A stretch of 64,000 nucleotides of DNA from Panacibacter microcysteis. Its GTDB lineage: Bacteria; Bacteroidota; Bacteroidia; Chitinophagales; Chitinophagaceae. Within the stretch, counting starts at the first letter, position 1; each line of letters opens with the position of its first letter. The position numbers were made by a program, and so were the translations under genes. Below, piece by piece: positions 35,919 through 44,781 of the stretch. Location: the NCBI RefSeq assembly GCF_015831355.1, contig NZ_JADWYR010000002.1, positions 1,426,001-1,490,000 of the forward strand. Reading direction: 5' to 3'. Below the pieces are notes generated by a model that worked only from the letters and a program-made list of their open reading frames with translations, searched no databases and had not been told where the DNA came from.

Positions 35919-37192
35919 GTTGTAAGCGGTTGATCGTTTTGGGGTATATAGATGGTAAATATGGAACCTTGCTCCAGTTTACTTTGGAGGGTTATATTGC
36001 CTTTCATCAGCTCCAGGTATTTCATTACAATGTGCAGGCCAAGGCCTGTTCCCTGTATGTTAGATGCATTCCTGGCACGGAAAAATCTTTCAAACAAATG
36101 CTCCTGGTCTTCTTCAGAAATACCAATACCATTATCTTTTATGCTGGTAAAAAATTGTTCGTTTACAATACCTGCTTCAATCTCCACCAATGCATTGCCG
36201 GGTGTAAACTTAATGGCATTAGAGGCAAGATTTACCAGTACATTTTTCAGAAGGTGTGTGTCTATCAGGATGTTCCCGGGAATATTGCCCCGTACTACAA
36301 TTTGCTGAGATGGTTTTAGCAATCCTTCCAGTTCCTGCACCACTCCTCTTATGGCTTCCATCACCGCTGCACCGCTCACCGTTTCCATGTGCACCTGCAC
36401 TTTGCCTTCTTCCAGTTTGCCAAGCGAGAGAAAGTCTTCCAGTATATTTTTCATTCCTCCTACTGCATTGCGTATACGCTGCAGGTGCTTGGTAATTTTT
36501 TCATCGCCCGTTGTTTCGTTGTATTTCTCCAGCAGGTAAGCAGAAGAAAGTATCGTACTTAGCGGCGTTCTGAATTCATGAGAAGCCATTGTTACAAACC
36601 GTGACTTCAGCTCGCCAAGCTCTTTCTCATTCTCGTACGCCTCATTTAGTTCTTCCTTTGATTTCTCAAGGTCTACCAAAGCCTCACGAAGCATTTTGGT
36701 ACGGTCCTGTACTTTCTGTTCAAGCTCACTGTTCATTTTCCTGATCTCCATCGCTACCCTTTCCAGTTCTTTCTTCTGGTCAAGCACTACAGCCTCATGT
36801 TTCTTTCGCACAGTAATATCAATTACAAATGCTATTACAAAGGTTTCCCTGTTAATGGTATAGTGACTAAGACTTACTTCTACCGGGAACGTCTCGCCAT
36901 TTTTATTCCTTGCATAAAGATCACGACCATGGCCCATTGCACGTGGCTCAGGGTGAGTGTAGTATTCATGCCTGTATTTCACATGTGCATGATGTACTGA
37001 TTGCGGCAACAGGATTTCTACTGTTTTGCCCAGCAGTTCTTCTTTTGTATAACCAAACTGTGTTTGGGCAAACCTGTTGAAGTTGATGATTGCCCCCTTA
37101 TCATTTGTTACAATAATCCCTATTGTAGCAAAATTGAACAAGGCTTCCAACTGCTCACTGTTGTCTTTTGATATAGCGGGGATATCCTTCAT
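35915..37192 (-). CDS. PAS-domain sensor histidine kinase, FixL-like
   Basis: A 425-residue soluble kinase. A single PAS domain (about 12-130) is followed by a coiled coil (130-195), a DHp helix with the phosphorylated His in TMASHEFRTPL (H205), and an HATPase domain (NLASNAIKF, IKDNGIGIS, GTGLGLHIV). In the PAS domain, H70, Y73, Y77, G87, G89 and R90 fall at the spacing of the heme-contacting His and Arg of FixL, 20 residues apart, so an oxygen-sensing heme PAS is possible. The same residues also occur in some PAS domains without heme. It is co-transcribed with the REC-CRP regulator gene. Confidence 0.92.
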   Translation of the reverse strand: MKDIPAISKDNSEQLEALFNFATIGIIVTNDKGAIINFNRFAQTQFGYTKEELLGKTVEILLPQSVHHAHVKYRHEYYTHPEPRAMGHGRDLYARNKNGETFPVEVSLSHYTINRETFVIAFVIDITVRKKHEAVVLDQKKELERVAMEIRKMNSELEQKVQDRTKMLREALVDLEKSKEELNEAYENEKELGELKSRFVTMASHEFRTPLSTILSSAYLLEKYNETTGDEKITKHLQRIRNAVGGMKNILEDFLSLGKLEEGKVQVHMETVSGAAVMEAIRGVVQELEGLLKPSQQIVVRGNIPGNILIDTHLLKNVLVNLASNAIKFTPGNALVEIEAGIVNEQFFTSIKDNGIGISEEDQEHLFERFFRARNASNIQGTGLGLHIVMKYLELMKGNITLQSKLEQGSIFTIYIPQNDQPLTT

Positions 37193-37241
37193 GAAGGCTT
37201 AGTTGTAAGACAGGTAATGTTGTAAGGGATAAATAATCTAC

Positions 37242-37261
37242 AAAGTTATACGCATAACTTT
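37242..37261. promoter_or_regulatory. dyad operator between the kinase and oxidoreductase genes
   Basis: AAAGTTAT and ATAACTTT are perfect 8-bp arms with the 4-bp spacer ACGC. A further ATAACTT half-site lies at 37270-37276. The site is in the 126-bp divergent region upstream of the PAS kinase gene, so it is a good candidate for control of either gene. Confidence 0.5.
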
Positions 37262-37318
37262 TACACGGTATAACTTTTTTCACCGCAGGCATGCTTATAT
37301 TTATTGAAATATGCCATT

Positions 37319-38398
37319 ATGAAAAAGATTTTACATACGATGCTTGTTTGTGTACTGCTTGCCACCGGGAAATTTACTGCATCTGCGCAGTTACTGAAAG
37401 TGGGTGTTGCAGGCCTTAACCATGATCACGCTTATGGCTTGATGAGCCAATACCAGCGCGGCGAAGTAATACTACTCGGTATTGCAGAACCGGATAAAGC
37501 GTTGGTTGCACGGTACAAAGAGCGCTATAAACTACCTGATTCTATTTTCTACACTTCCGTAAAAGAAATGCTCGATCATATAAAGCCAGATGCTGTGCTT
37601 GCTTATAATGCAACGATCGATCATCTGCCTGTTGTGGAAGTTTGCGCACCAAAAGGTATTTCCGTAATGGTAGAAAAACCACTGGCAACAACCGTTGAAG
37701 ATGCTATGAAGATGCATGCACTTGCCAAACAATACAACATACAGGTATTAACCAATTATGAAACAACCTGGTATTCTTCAAACCAGCAGGCGTATACACT
37801 GACCAATAAAGAAAACAAGATCGGTAACATCAGGAAAATGATTGTACACGATGGCCACCAGGGGCCCAAAGAAATTGGCTGCAGCAAATATTTCCTTGAC
37901 TGGCTTACGGACCCTGTTAAAAATGGCGGAGGTGCACTTACAGATTTCGGCTGCTATGGCGCCAATCTGATGACCTGGCTGATGAACGGCAAAGCGCCGC
38001 TGGCGGTTACCGCTATCACAAAGCAAATAAAGCCTTCGGTTTATCCAAAAGTAGATGATGATGCAACCATACTGCTTGAATACGCAGATGCAACCGGCAT
38101 CGTAGAACCCTCCTGGAACTGGCCATACGGTATAAAAGACATGGAAGTATTTGGAGAGAAAGGTTACCTCCATGCTTTAAACAGCAACACGCTTGAAGCG
38201 AGAGATACCGGCGCTTATTATAAAACCGATGTGCCTGCTTATCTATACAAAGACAACCTGCAATACCTTGCCGATGTGTTACATGGCAACATAAAACCCG
38301 CAAACGATCTATCTTCCCTGGAAAACAATCTAATCGTGGTAAGAATTCTAGAGGCTGCCCGAGAGTCTGCAAAAACAGGTAAGAAAATTAAATTGTAA
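37319..38398 (+). CDS. secreted Gfo/Idh/MocA family oxidoreductase
   Basis: A 359-residue protein with a signal peptide (MKKILHTMLVCVLLATGKFTASAQ), which is common in the Bacteroidota members of this family. The NAD(P)-binding Rossmann part begins LLKVGVAGLNHDHAYG. The central EKPLATTVEDA has the family EKP motif, and the C-terminal alpha/beta domain includes GGGALTDFGCYG. Substrates are probably sugars or polyols. The ATG at 37319 opens the signal peptide. A TTG five codons upstream is less likely. It is a single gene. Confidence 0.88.
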   Translation: MKKILHTMLVCVLLATGKFTASAQLLKVGVAGLNHDHAYGLMSQYQRGEVILLGIAEPDKALVARYKERYKLPDSIFYTSVKEMLDHIKPDAVLAYNATIDHLPVVEVCAPKGISVMVEKPLATTVEDAMKMHALAKQYNIQVLTNYETTWYSSNQQAYTLTNKENKIGNIRKMIVHDGHQGPKEIGCSKYFLDWLTDPVKNGGGALTDFGCYGANLMTWLMNGKAPLAVTAITKQIKPSVYPKVDDDATILLEYADATGIVEPSWNWPYGIKDMEVFGEKGYLHALNSNTLEARDTGAYYKTDVPAYLYKDNLQYLADVLHGNIKPANDLSSLENNLIVVRILEAARESAKTGKKIKL

Positions 38399-38403
38399 AA
38401 TGT

Positions 38404-38453
38404 ATGTACCAGGCAGTGGAATAACAATTGAACTGCTGTTGCGTCGCACTCTT
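38404..38453 (+). repeat. interspersed repeat, type B, single copy with altered end
   Basis: Core GTTGCGTCGCACTCTT at 38438-38453 is followed by CAAC in place of GTAC. Outer end ATGTACCAGGCAG. It lies just after the oxidoreductase stop codon. Confidence 0.75.
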
Positions 38454-38596
38454 CAACTGCATATCTCTGTGGAGCACTTCCGGGTATAACTGCGTACCTG
38501 CTCTTAAACTGGTTGCGCGTGCAGGCAGCATGGCATTATTAAACGTATTCACTAAATTTTAGCTTTTTTGAAGATAAGGTACAACTATTTTTAATT

Positions 38597-38615
38597 TACT
38601 TTGAAATTCAAAGTA
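38597..38615. promoter_or_regulatory. perfect dyad upstream of the ferritin-like gene
   Basis: TACTTTGAA, a central A, then TTCAAAGTA make a perfect 9-bp dyad, 22 bp before the ATG at 38638. The flanks are AT-rich. The form suggests an operator for a homodimeric repressor, for example of the MarR or TetR type. No such regulator gene is adjacent. Confidence 0.55.
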
Positions 38616-38637
38616 CTTTTAAATTAAATAAGAAGCC

Positions 38638-39399
38638 ATGTCTACAACCATCAAATGGATCAACCACTTTTCTGCAAATGCACTGCGGCAACGCATTGAC
38701 TGGAATCTTAAGCCAGCCATAAACAACAAAGAAATGCGGGAAATCCTGCCATCATTACAAGCCTGGCAACTGGGAGAAACTTCTGACGGCAGGCATTTAA
38801 TATTTGCCGCTACAAAATACGCCTGGCGCATCAGCGATCCTGCATACATTGAAGCAGTAAAACTCTTTATAAAAGAAGAACAGAAACATGGCAACAATCT
38901 CGGCCGCTATCTCGACTTAATTCAACAACCCCGAATACAAAAAAACTGGGGAGACACACTGTTCAGAAAGATCAGGTATTTTAATACCAACATGGAATTG
39001 TGGACCCTTACCGTGATTACAGTAGAAAGTACTGCACAGGTATTTTACCAGTGTTTGAAAGATGCAACAGGCTGCCGGTTACTCAAACAAATCTGTACAG
39101 ATATATTGATTGACGAAGCATACCATATAGACTTTCAGCTGGAAAGATTGTATATACTTTTCAGCAATAAATCTTTTGTACAGCGGTTGATAGTGGAAAA
39201 AATGTATTTTATGTTTTTTTACACCACAATACTGGTGGTATGGTGTGCCCACAAAAAATTGTTTATGGCAGGTGGCGTAACTTTTAGTAAGTATCTGCGA
39301 AAGATGATCTTTAAATACAGGAAAACGATCAGCAGAATAACTGCCGTACAACGCGGCATGAAAGAGAAGTTTAATAAAGCATATGGTGTTAGCTCCTGA
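38638..39399 (+). CDS. ferritin-like domain protein
   Basis: A 253-residue, largely helical protein. KLFIKEEQKHGN near residue 80 (E-E-x2-H), ESTAQVFY near 137 and DEAYHIDFQLE near 165 (E-x2-H) form the two-histidine, multi-glutamate pattern of a carboxylate-bridged diiron site. The C-terminal 90 residues contain two hydrophobic helices (YFMFFYTTILVVWCAHKKLFMAGG), so it may sit at the membrane. The reaction is unknown. Candidates include oxygen-dependent desaturation or hydroxylation. A strong dyad lies just upstream. Confidence 0.75.
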   Translation: MSTTIKWINHFSANALRQRIDWNLKPAINNKEMREILPSLQAWQLGETSDGRHLIFAATKYAWRISDPAYIEAVKLFIKEEQKHGNNLGRYLDLIQQPRIQKNWGDTLFRKIRYFNTNMELWTLTVITVESTAQVFYQCLKDATGCRLLKQICTDILIDEAYHIDFQLERLYILFSNKSFVQRLIVEKMYFMFFYTTILVVWCAHKKLFMAGGVTFSKYLRKMIFKYRKTISRITAVQRGMKEKFNKAYGVSS

Positions 39400-39425
39400 T
39401 CGCCGAAGCTGCAAAAGGTTATACT

Positions 39426-39482
39426 GTACAAGTGTGCGACGCAAGGGACGATGCCGTAATAACTATTGCCCGGCCCCTACAT
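39426..39482 (-). repeat. interspersed repeat, type B, single copy (reverse)
   Basis: Reverse core GTACAAGTGTGCGACGCAAG at 39426-39445, then GGACGATGCCGT and outer TTGCCCGGCCCCTACAT. It lies between the convergent ferritin-like and ftsK genes. Confidence 0.8.
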
Positions 39483-39512
39483 TTGTTTTGCATTAACTAT
39501 ACGATGTTGCAG

Positions 39513-42224
39513 TTAGAAACCACCAAGTATTTCCTCAAGTTCTGTTTCGCTATGTACCAAAACATCCCTTGCTTTGCTGCCAAGATTTTTACCAACAATA
39601 CCCGCTGCTTCCAGTTGATCCATTAAGCGGCCTGCACGGTTGTAACCAAGCTTCATGCGGCGTTGTATAAGAGAGGTACTGCCCATTTGGTTTTGAACGA
39701 TTAGCCTTGCCGCATCTTCAAACAGCGGATCGCGGTCGGCAACATCGAAATCTTTGCCTTCCATCTCTTTTTCATCCACATACTCCGGCAACAGGAATGC
39801 CTGCGGGTAGCCACGCTGGTCGCCGATAAAATCGACCACGCGGTCTACTTCGGGTGTATCTACAAAAGCGCATTGCAAACGCGTTATCTCGCCATTGTAG
39901 CTTACGAGCATATCTCCTTTACCAATCAGTTGCTCTGCACCGCCGGCATCGAGAATTGTACGGCTGTCTATCTTGGATGAAACTTTAAAAGCAATACGTG
40001 CCGGGAAGTTGGCCTTGATGGTACCGGTAATAATATTTACAGAAGGTCTTTGCGTGGCTATAATAAGGTGTATACCCACGGCACGGGCAAGCTGCGCAAG
40101 GCGTGCAATAGGCATTTCCACTTCTTTGCCAGCAGTCATGATGAGGTCAGCAAACTCATCTACCACCAACACGATAAAGGGTAAAAACTGGTGACCTTTC
40201 TGCGGGTTAAGTTTTCGCTTTACAAATTTTTCATTGTATTCCTTTATATTGCGGCAACCGGCTTCTTTCAGCAAGTCGTAACGGTTATCCATTTCTATAC
40301 AAAGCGCATTGAGTGTATACACTACTTTCTTTGTATCAGTAATAATAGATTCTTCCTCGCCGGGCAGTTTGGCCAGGAAATGTTTTTCAATTACACGGTA
40401 GATACTCAGCTCCACTTTCTTGGGATCAACCAGTACAAACTTGAGCTGCGACGGGTGTTTTTTGTACAGCAGCGATACAAGCAATGCGTTTATACCAACA
40501 GACTTACCCTGCCCGGTTGCACCCGCCATAAGCAGGTGCGGCATGCTGGCAAGGTCTACAATAAAATTTTCATTGTCGATCTTTTTACCAATGGCTATCG
40601 GCAACGCAAAACTGTTGTGCTGAAATTTGTCGGAAGCCAGCAGAGTTTTCATGCTTACTACTGTCTTACGCACATTTGGCACTTCTATACCAATAGTACC
40701 TTTACCAGGTATAGGCGCTATAATACGAATGCCCAGTGCTGCAAGGCTCAGTGCAATATCATCTTCCAGGTTTTTTATCCGGCTGATGCGCACACCAGGT
40801 GCAGGTACAATCTCGTACAATGTAACTGTAGGGCCTACTGTGGCAGCAATACGCTGAATAGCGATGTCGTAGTTTTTTAGTGTGGCAATAATCTGGTTTT
40901 TATTCGCCTCCAGTTCAGCCGGGTCATGTACAATTTTTTCGCTGCCATGTGCTTCCAGCAGATCGAGCGCCGGAAATTTATAATCGCGCAATTCCAGTGT
41001 AGGTTCATAATCACCATCCGGTATTTTGAAATTGGTAAAGGGATAAACCTTCTCGTCTTCTTCATTTGCTTTACCGGCATCATCAACCGCTTCGCTGTCA
41101 AATGCATCATCATTATCCTCCATATCAGCTTCCGCCTCTGTATCAACAATTTCGTCATCAACCGTTTGCTTTATCTCCAGTTCCATATCTTGCGGGGTAG
41201 CATTTTTCCGTGGTGTTTTTACTGTTACAGGCTCGGCAACTGGTTCTCCGGTTGCGGGTTCTTCTTCATCGGCAAGAGGTTCTTTCATTAACCCGGCAGC
41301 ATACAGATCATTGATCTCTTTAGGTGGAATAGCCGTTACAAGACCCGCATCTTCAGCAATCTCCTTTTCATTTACCTCGAAGGCAATCATCGGGTCTTCG
41401 TTTACTGCCTGCTGTTTAGGCATTATCACTGAGATATTCTTACCACCATTCTTTAGTTTGTTGTTATTGTCTTCAACGGCATCACCGGTTTCCAAAACTC
41501 CCGGATCTCCTTTTGCAAAAGGATAAACCGGCAACATTTCTTCTGCTTCGGCTTCATCGGTTTCTGCAGGTGGCGGTGGTGCAGCTTTCATGGTCCTGGG
41601 TTTACGTTGCGGCATTTTAAATACCGGGTTAAAACGCCAGATCACATAACTCAAAACAGCCAGTGCAAGAATAAGCGTGGTGCCCACCTTGCCGGTAACT
41701 TTTACCAGCCAGTCGCTCATCATTTCACCCGTTGCGCCGCCCCAGGAAAACTCTGCGCCTTTTGTGGGAAATGCAAGCGCCACACTTATTACCAGTAAAC
41801 CAAGTATTAAATAACGAAGGTTGCGTGCAAGGCTGTATACTTTTTTACCGAACAGGAGGTTTACACCCAGCACAAAGAAAAAAGTACAAAAAAGATAACT
41901 GGCCAGGCCAAAGCCATTGGCAATAAACGTGTGCGAGATGTATGCACCAAGTGCGCCCAGCAGGTTAGTTACTTTTACATCATCTGCTGTAAAAATACCA
42001 ACGCCAAGACGGGCCATATCCTGGTCTTCTTTCCATGTGAATATATAAGACGTGAAAGCAATAAACAGGAATATAGCTACCAGCAAACTGACCGCGCCGG
42101 CAATTTTTGTTGTTCTTTCATCTTTTACCACCTCTGTAACCGTAACCTTCGCTTCTTTATCTTCTTTCAGCTTGGCAGGATCTGGCGCAGGAGGAGGGGT
42201 TTTCTTTTTTAATTTATTCGCCAT
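39513..42224 (-). CDS. ftsK: DNA translocase FtsK/SpoIIIE
   Basis: A 903-residue septal DNA pump that clears and aligns chromosome termini at division. Four hydrophobic segments lie in the first 200 residues. An acidic linker rich in E, D, A and P covers about 215-420. The motor follows, with Walker A GATGQGKS, Walker B VLVVDEFADLIM, and the FtsK signature RLAQLARAVGIHLIIATQRPS. The C-terminal gamma winged helix (SLIQRRMKLGYNRAGRLMDQLE) reads the polarity sequences. Gene order and strand give no further hint. Confidence 0.96.
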   Translation of the reverse strand: MANKLKKKTPPPAPDPAKLKEDKEAKVTVTEVVKDERTTKIAGAVSLLVAIFLFIAFTSYIFTWKEDQDMARLGVGIFTADDVKVTNLLGALGAYISHTFIANGFGLASYLFCTFFFVLGVNLLFGKKVYSLARNLRYLILGLLVISVALAFPTKGAEFSWGGATGEMMSDWLVKVTGKVGTTLILALAVLSYVIWRFNPVFKMPQRKPRTMKAAPPPPAETDEAEAEEMLPVYPFAKGDPGVLETGDAVEDNNNKLKNGGKNISVIMPKQQAVNEDPMIAFEVNEKEIAEDAGLVTAIPPKEINDLYAAGLMKEPLADEEEPATGEPVAEPVTVKTPRKNATPQDMELEIKQTVDDEIVDTEAEADMEDNDDAFDSEAVDDAGKANEEDEKVYPFTNFKIPDGDYEPTLELRDYKFPALDLLEAHGSEKIVHDPAELEANKNQIIATLKNYDIAIQRIAATVGPTVTLYEIVPAPGVRISRIKNLEDDIALSLAALGIRIIAPIPGKGTIGIEVPNVRKTVVSMKTLLASDKFQHNSFALPIAIGKKIDNENFIVDLASMPHLLMAGATGQGKSVGINALLVSLLYKKHPSQLKFVLVDPKKVELSIYRVIEKHFLAKLPGEEESIITDTKKVVYTLNALCIEMDNRYDLLKEAGCRNIKEYNEKFVKRKLNPQKGHQFLPFIVLVVDEFADLIMTAGKEVEMPIARLAQLARAVGIHLIIATQRPSVNIITGTIKANFPARIAFKVSSKIDSRTILDAGGAEQLIGKGDMLVSYNGEITRLQCAFVDTPEVDRVVDFIGDQRGYPQAFLLPEYVDEKEMEGKDFDVADRDPLFEDAARLIVQNQMGSTSLIQRRMKLGYNRAGRLMDQLEAAGIVGKNLGSKARDVLVHSETELEEILGGF

Positions 42225-42365
42225 ATTATAACCTACAAACCTACAGGTTTACCATAAACGCACAAAACCCCGTGCATAACTGTTATACCGCCCAAAAGAA
42301 ATACACATATACAATAACAAAACCAGCTTTGGATTGCCCACTCTTTACCGGTATAACCATTTTTT

Positions 42366-42422
42366 ATGTTGTAGCCGGCACCAGTATTTCAATGAAGCTG
42401 CTGTTGCGTCGCACTCTTGTAC
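42366..42422 (+). repeat. interspersed repeat, type B, single copy
   Basis: Core GTTGCGTCGCACTCTTGTAC at 42403-42422 (perfect), outer end ATGTTGTAGCCGGCACC. It lies in the divergent region between ftsK and ndk. Confidence 0.85.
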
Positions 42423-42496
42423 GGCAGCAGCAATATTCGGCTGGTGCGAAGATTATGCATTAACATAAAATTTCTTTTTATTTAAGCCGTTCCGCT

Positions 42497-42504
42497 TACT
42501 TTTG
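42497..42504 (+). promoter_or_regulatory. -7 promoter element of ndk
   Basis: TACTTTTG matches the Bacteroidota -7 element TAnnTTTG exactly. It lies 19 bp before the ndk ATG at 42524. Confidence 0.55.
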
Positions 42505-42523
42505 CCGCCAAAATTTAACCGAG

Positions 42524-42940
42524 ATGAGTAACAGAACTTTTACCATGATAAAACCTGATGCTACCGGCAAAGGTTATACAGGTGCAATCTTAGACCAGAT
42601 TATAAACGCAGGCTTTGCAATAAAAGCCATGAAATGGATAAAATTAAGCGCAGAACAGGCTGGTAAATTTTACGAAATACACAAGGAACGACCTTTTTAT
42701 GGAGAGTTGGTTGAATTTATGAGCAGCGGGCCGATAGTAGCAGCCATTCTTGAAAAGGAAAATGCTGTTGCCGATTTCAGAACATTGATCGGTGCTACCA
42801 ACCCTGCAAACGCAGCAGAAGGTACCATCAGGAAAAAATATGCAGCGTCTGTTGGTGAGAATGCCGTACACGGCAGCGACAGCGATGAGAACGCCGTGAT
42901 AGAGGGAAACTTTTTCTTCTCTGGTCTTGAAAGATTTTAA
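42524..42940 (+). CDS. ndk: nucleoside-diphosphate kinase
   Basis: Housekeeping enzyme of 138 residues that transfers the gamma phosphate between nucleoside tri- and diphosphates through a phosphohistidine. The active-site signature [12 protein letters not shown] is near the C-terminus, and the N-terminal [15 protein letters not shown] is the nucleotide-binding start. Length and motifs match the family. It is monocistronic, with its own -7 element and a strong terminator. Confidence 0.98.
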   Translation: MSNRTFTMIKPDATGKGYTGAILDQIINAGFAIKAMKWIKLSAEQAGKFYEIHKERPFYGELVEFMSSGPIVAAILEKENAVADFRTLIGATNPANAAEGTIRKKYAASVGENAVHGSDSDENAVIEGNFFFSGLERF

Positions 42941-42943
42941 AAC

Positions 42944-42972
42944 AAAACGGCTCGCCTGCGGCGAGCCGTTTT
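42944..42972. terminator. bidirectional terminator between ndk and the TraB/GumN gene
   Basis: Perfect 13-bp arms (AAAACGGCTCGCC and complement) with a 3-nt loop and T-rich tail. It serves both the ndk gene and the convergent gene ending at 42973. Confidence 0.9.
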
Positions 42973-43872
42973 TTAATTTTGTATTGCCCGTACCTGGTAG
43001 CCCATTTCTTTGAGCAGGTTTAGCAAACCGTTTGTGCCGCCAAGATGCCCCGCCCCCACTGCTATCAATAATTGCTTATCTTTTGTAATTGCAGCAAACT
43101 TCCCGGCCCAGTTTTTATTCCTGCTGTCGATCATTACATCCTGGATTTCGCTGGTAGAGCCTCCATCAGTTTTCAGGCTAAATTCCAGCAGCTTATCTAC
43201 ATCCTGCTCTTTATACAACCTGATCATTTCTGCTGTTTCTTTTGCGGCTGTTTCTATACTGTCAATACTCTGCAACAATTCTTTTGCCTGCTTTTCGTAA
43301 GGAATGTTTTCCATTATTGATGCCTGGAAAGCCACTGTTTCCAGTCCTTTTATTTCTTTCTTTTTGGTATGGGCCAATTGCATAATGCTCAGTTCCATAC
43401 CGTCTGACTGGGCGCAGGGCAACATGGCCTGGTACACCAATGCCGATACAAGCATGGGTTGCATTTTACCCAGTAACTGCAGTTGCATACCCATACCATG
43501 TTTATCGAAGAATGTCTTTATACGTTCGTATTCATCTGGCGTATATAGTTGTGGCAGTGTTGTATCGTGCTTCATTGTGCCGGCTGCAAGCCCACTCATC
43601 AGCTGACCAAAATCGTCCATGTCTATTTCAAAATAAATTTCATCTGCCGCGGTTATAACAGCCTGCAGGTTGGTGCTGAGCTTTGCATCATTTGCGCACA
43701 ATAAGTGCATGGTGCCAAAAATGTATGATGGCTTCTTTAAATCTTTACCAGTTACTTCCCACAACAGGCTTTTGCTACCTGCGGCAGTTTCGTATTGCGC
43801 TTTTGTCTGGCAGGAAAACAGACCGGTAAGACTTAATAACAGTGATGTATATTTTATTAGTTTCTGCTTCAT
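42973..43872 (-). CDS. TraB/GumN family lipoprotein
   Basis: A 299-residue protein with a lipoprotein signal (LTGLFSC, cysteine near 21). SYIFGTMHLLC carries the GTMH motif, and AVGAGHLGGTNGLLNLLKEMGY near the end carries the GxxH-type motif of the TraB/GumN (Tiki-like) family, proposed to be metal-dependent peptidases. The middle is helical. The target is unknown. It converges with ndk. Confidence 0.88.
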   Translation of the reverse strand: MKQKLIKYTSLLLSLTGLFSCQTKAQYETAAGSKSLLWEVTGKDLKKPSYIFGTMHLLCANDAKLSTNLQAVITAADEIYFEIDMDDFGQLMSGLAAGTMKHDTTLPQLYTPDEYERIKTFFDKHGMGMQLQLLGKMQPMLVSALVYQAMLPCAQSDGMELSIMQLAHTKKKEIKGLETVAFQASIMENIPYEKQAKELLQSIDSIETAAKETAEMIRLYKEQDVDKLLEFSLKTDGGSTSEIQDVMIDSRNKNWAGKFAAITKDKQLLIAVGAGHLGGTNGLLNLLKEMGYQVRAIQN

Positions 43873-44058
43873 TTCTTTTACTACAGTTTACATTTTTTGA
43901 TGCACGTTTGTCTACAGATCGCTACAGCCGCCATACTAACGGAACGATGAACCGAGCGTGGCAACAGGCGATGCCCAAAGATCTGCTGCCGGTAACAAAA
44001 TAAATAAAAAAGCAGATGCCATTAGCGACACCTGCTGATGAAAAAGTTTATTTAACGC

Positions 44059-44769
44059 TTATTTCGGCATATCGAAAACGGTTGCATCTACATTGGTATT
44101 AATATCAACCTTCGTAACAGTTGTATTTAACGTAAAACCTTGTGGCAACGTAATTTCAGCGGCAAAAGGCATTACAAAACCAATGTCTGTTTTACGGTAG
44201 TCTGACAGGGCAGATGTTGTAACCTGCCCACCCACGCTACGTTCTGTTTTAATAATGTAGTATGTTGAAGGATCGAGCCAGAGCAACATTTCGGTACCTG
44301 AACCTGTAAGCTTGATCTTATAGGCATCTTTATCGCCTGCTTTTTCGTTTGGCAACAGCTCTGCTTTATAGCCTTTTGCTGCGTAATCATATAAAGGAGC
44401 GCCCACGTAAATAGCCATTTTTTCTGCGCTGGCATCTTCTGCAGACATCGGTTGCGCGGTAGGCCCGCTCATCATCGGGTTCAAAGACCAGCCGCCATTG
44501 TCAGTTACACACTGCATAATTTTCTGGCCATTGAAGTCGATTTCATTTTTATAGCCTTTGCCATTTACCAGGTATGTTTTACTGGGATTATTGCCACCCA
44601 TTACCTCGAGGTTTCCTTCGGTTACAATAGTATTTACCTGGCTTAGAACAGCTTTGCCGCCGATTGCATCAACGTGTTTGGCAATGATTTCGTCTGCAGT
44701 TTGTGCGTGGGAATAGCCAACAGAAAGTGCCATTGCTGCAATAGCAAACAGTAGTTTTGATTGTTTCAT
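44059..44769 (-). CDS. secreted LolA-like outer membrane lipoprotein-sorting family protein
   Basis: A 236-residue secreted protein with a signal peptide (MKQSKLLFAIAAMALSVGYSHAQ) and the opening TADEIIAKHVDAIGGKAVL, which is common to Bacteroidota proteins of the outer-membrane lipoprotein-sorting superfamily. The rest alternates beta strands (GYKNEIDFNGQKIM, AYKIKLTGSGTEMLLWLD), fitting a half-barrel. It starts 12 bp after the stop of a LytTR regulator gene on the same strand, so it is probably in that operon and may be a target or partner of it. Confidence 0.78.
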   Translation of the reverse strand: MKQSKLLFAIAAMALSVGYSHAQTADEIIAKHVDAIGGKAVLSQVNTIVTEGNLEVMGGNNPSKTYLVNGKGYKNEIDFNGQKIMQCVTDNGGWSLNPMMSGPTAQPMSAEDASAEKMAIYVGAPLYDYAAKGYKAELLPNEKAGDKDAYKIKLTGSGTEMLLWLDPSTYYIIKTERSVGGQVTTSALSDYRKTDIGFVMPFAAEITLPQGFTLNTTVTKVDINTNVDATVFDMPK

Positions 44770-44781
44770 CTATGTATGGTT

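Noticed and set aside
43952-43975. ACCGAGCGTGGCAACAGGCGATGCC, resembling the repeat middle
   Set aside because: Core end (GTAC) and the CGACGC step are missing, so it is not counted as a copy.
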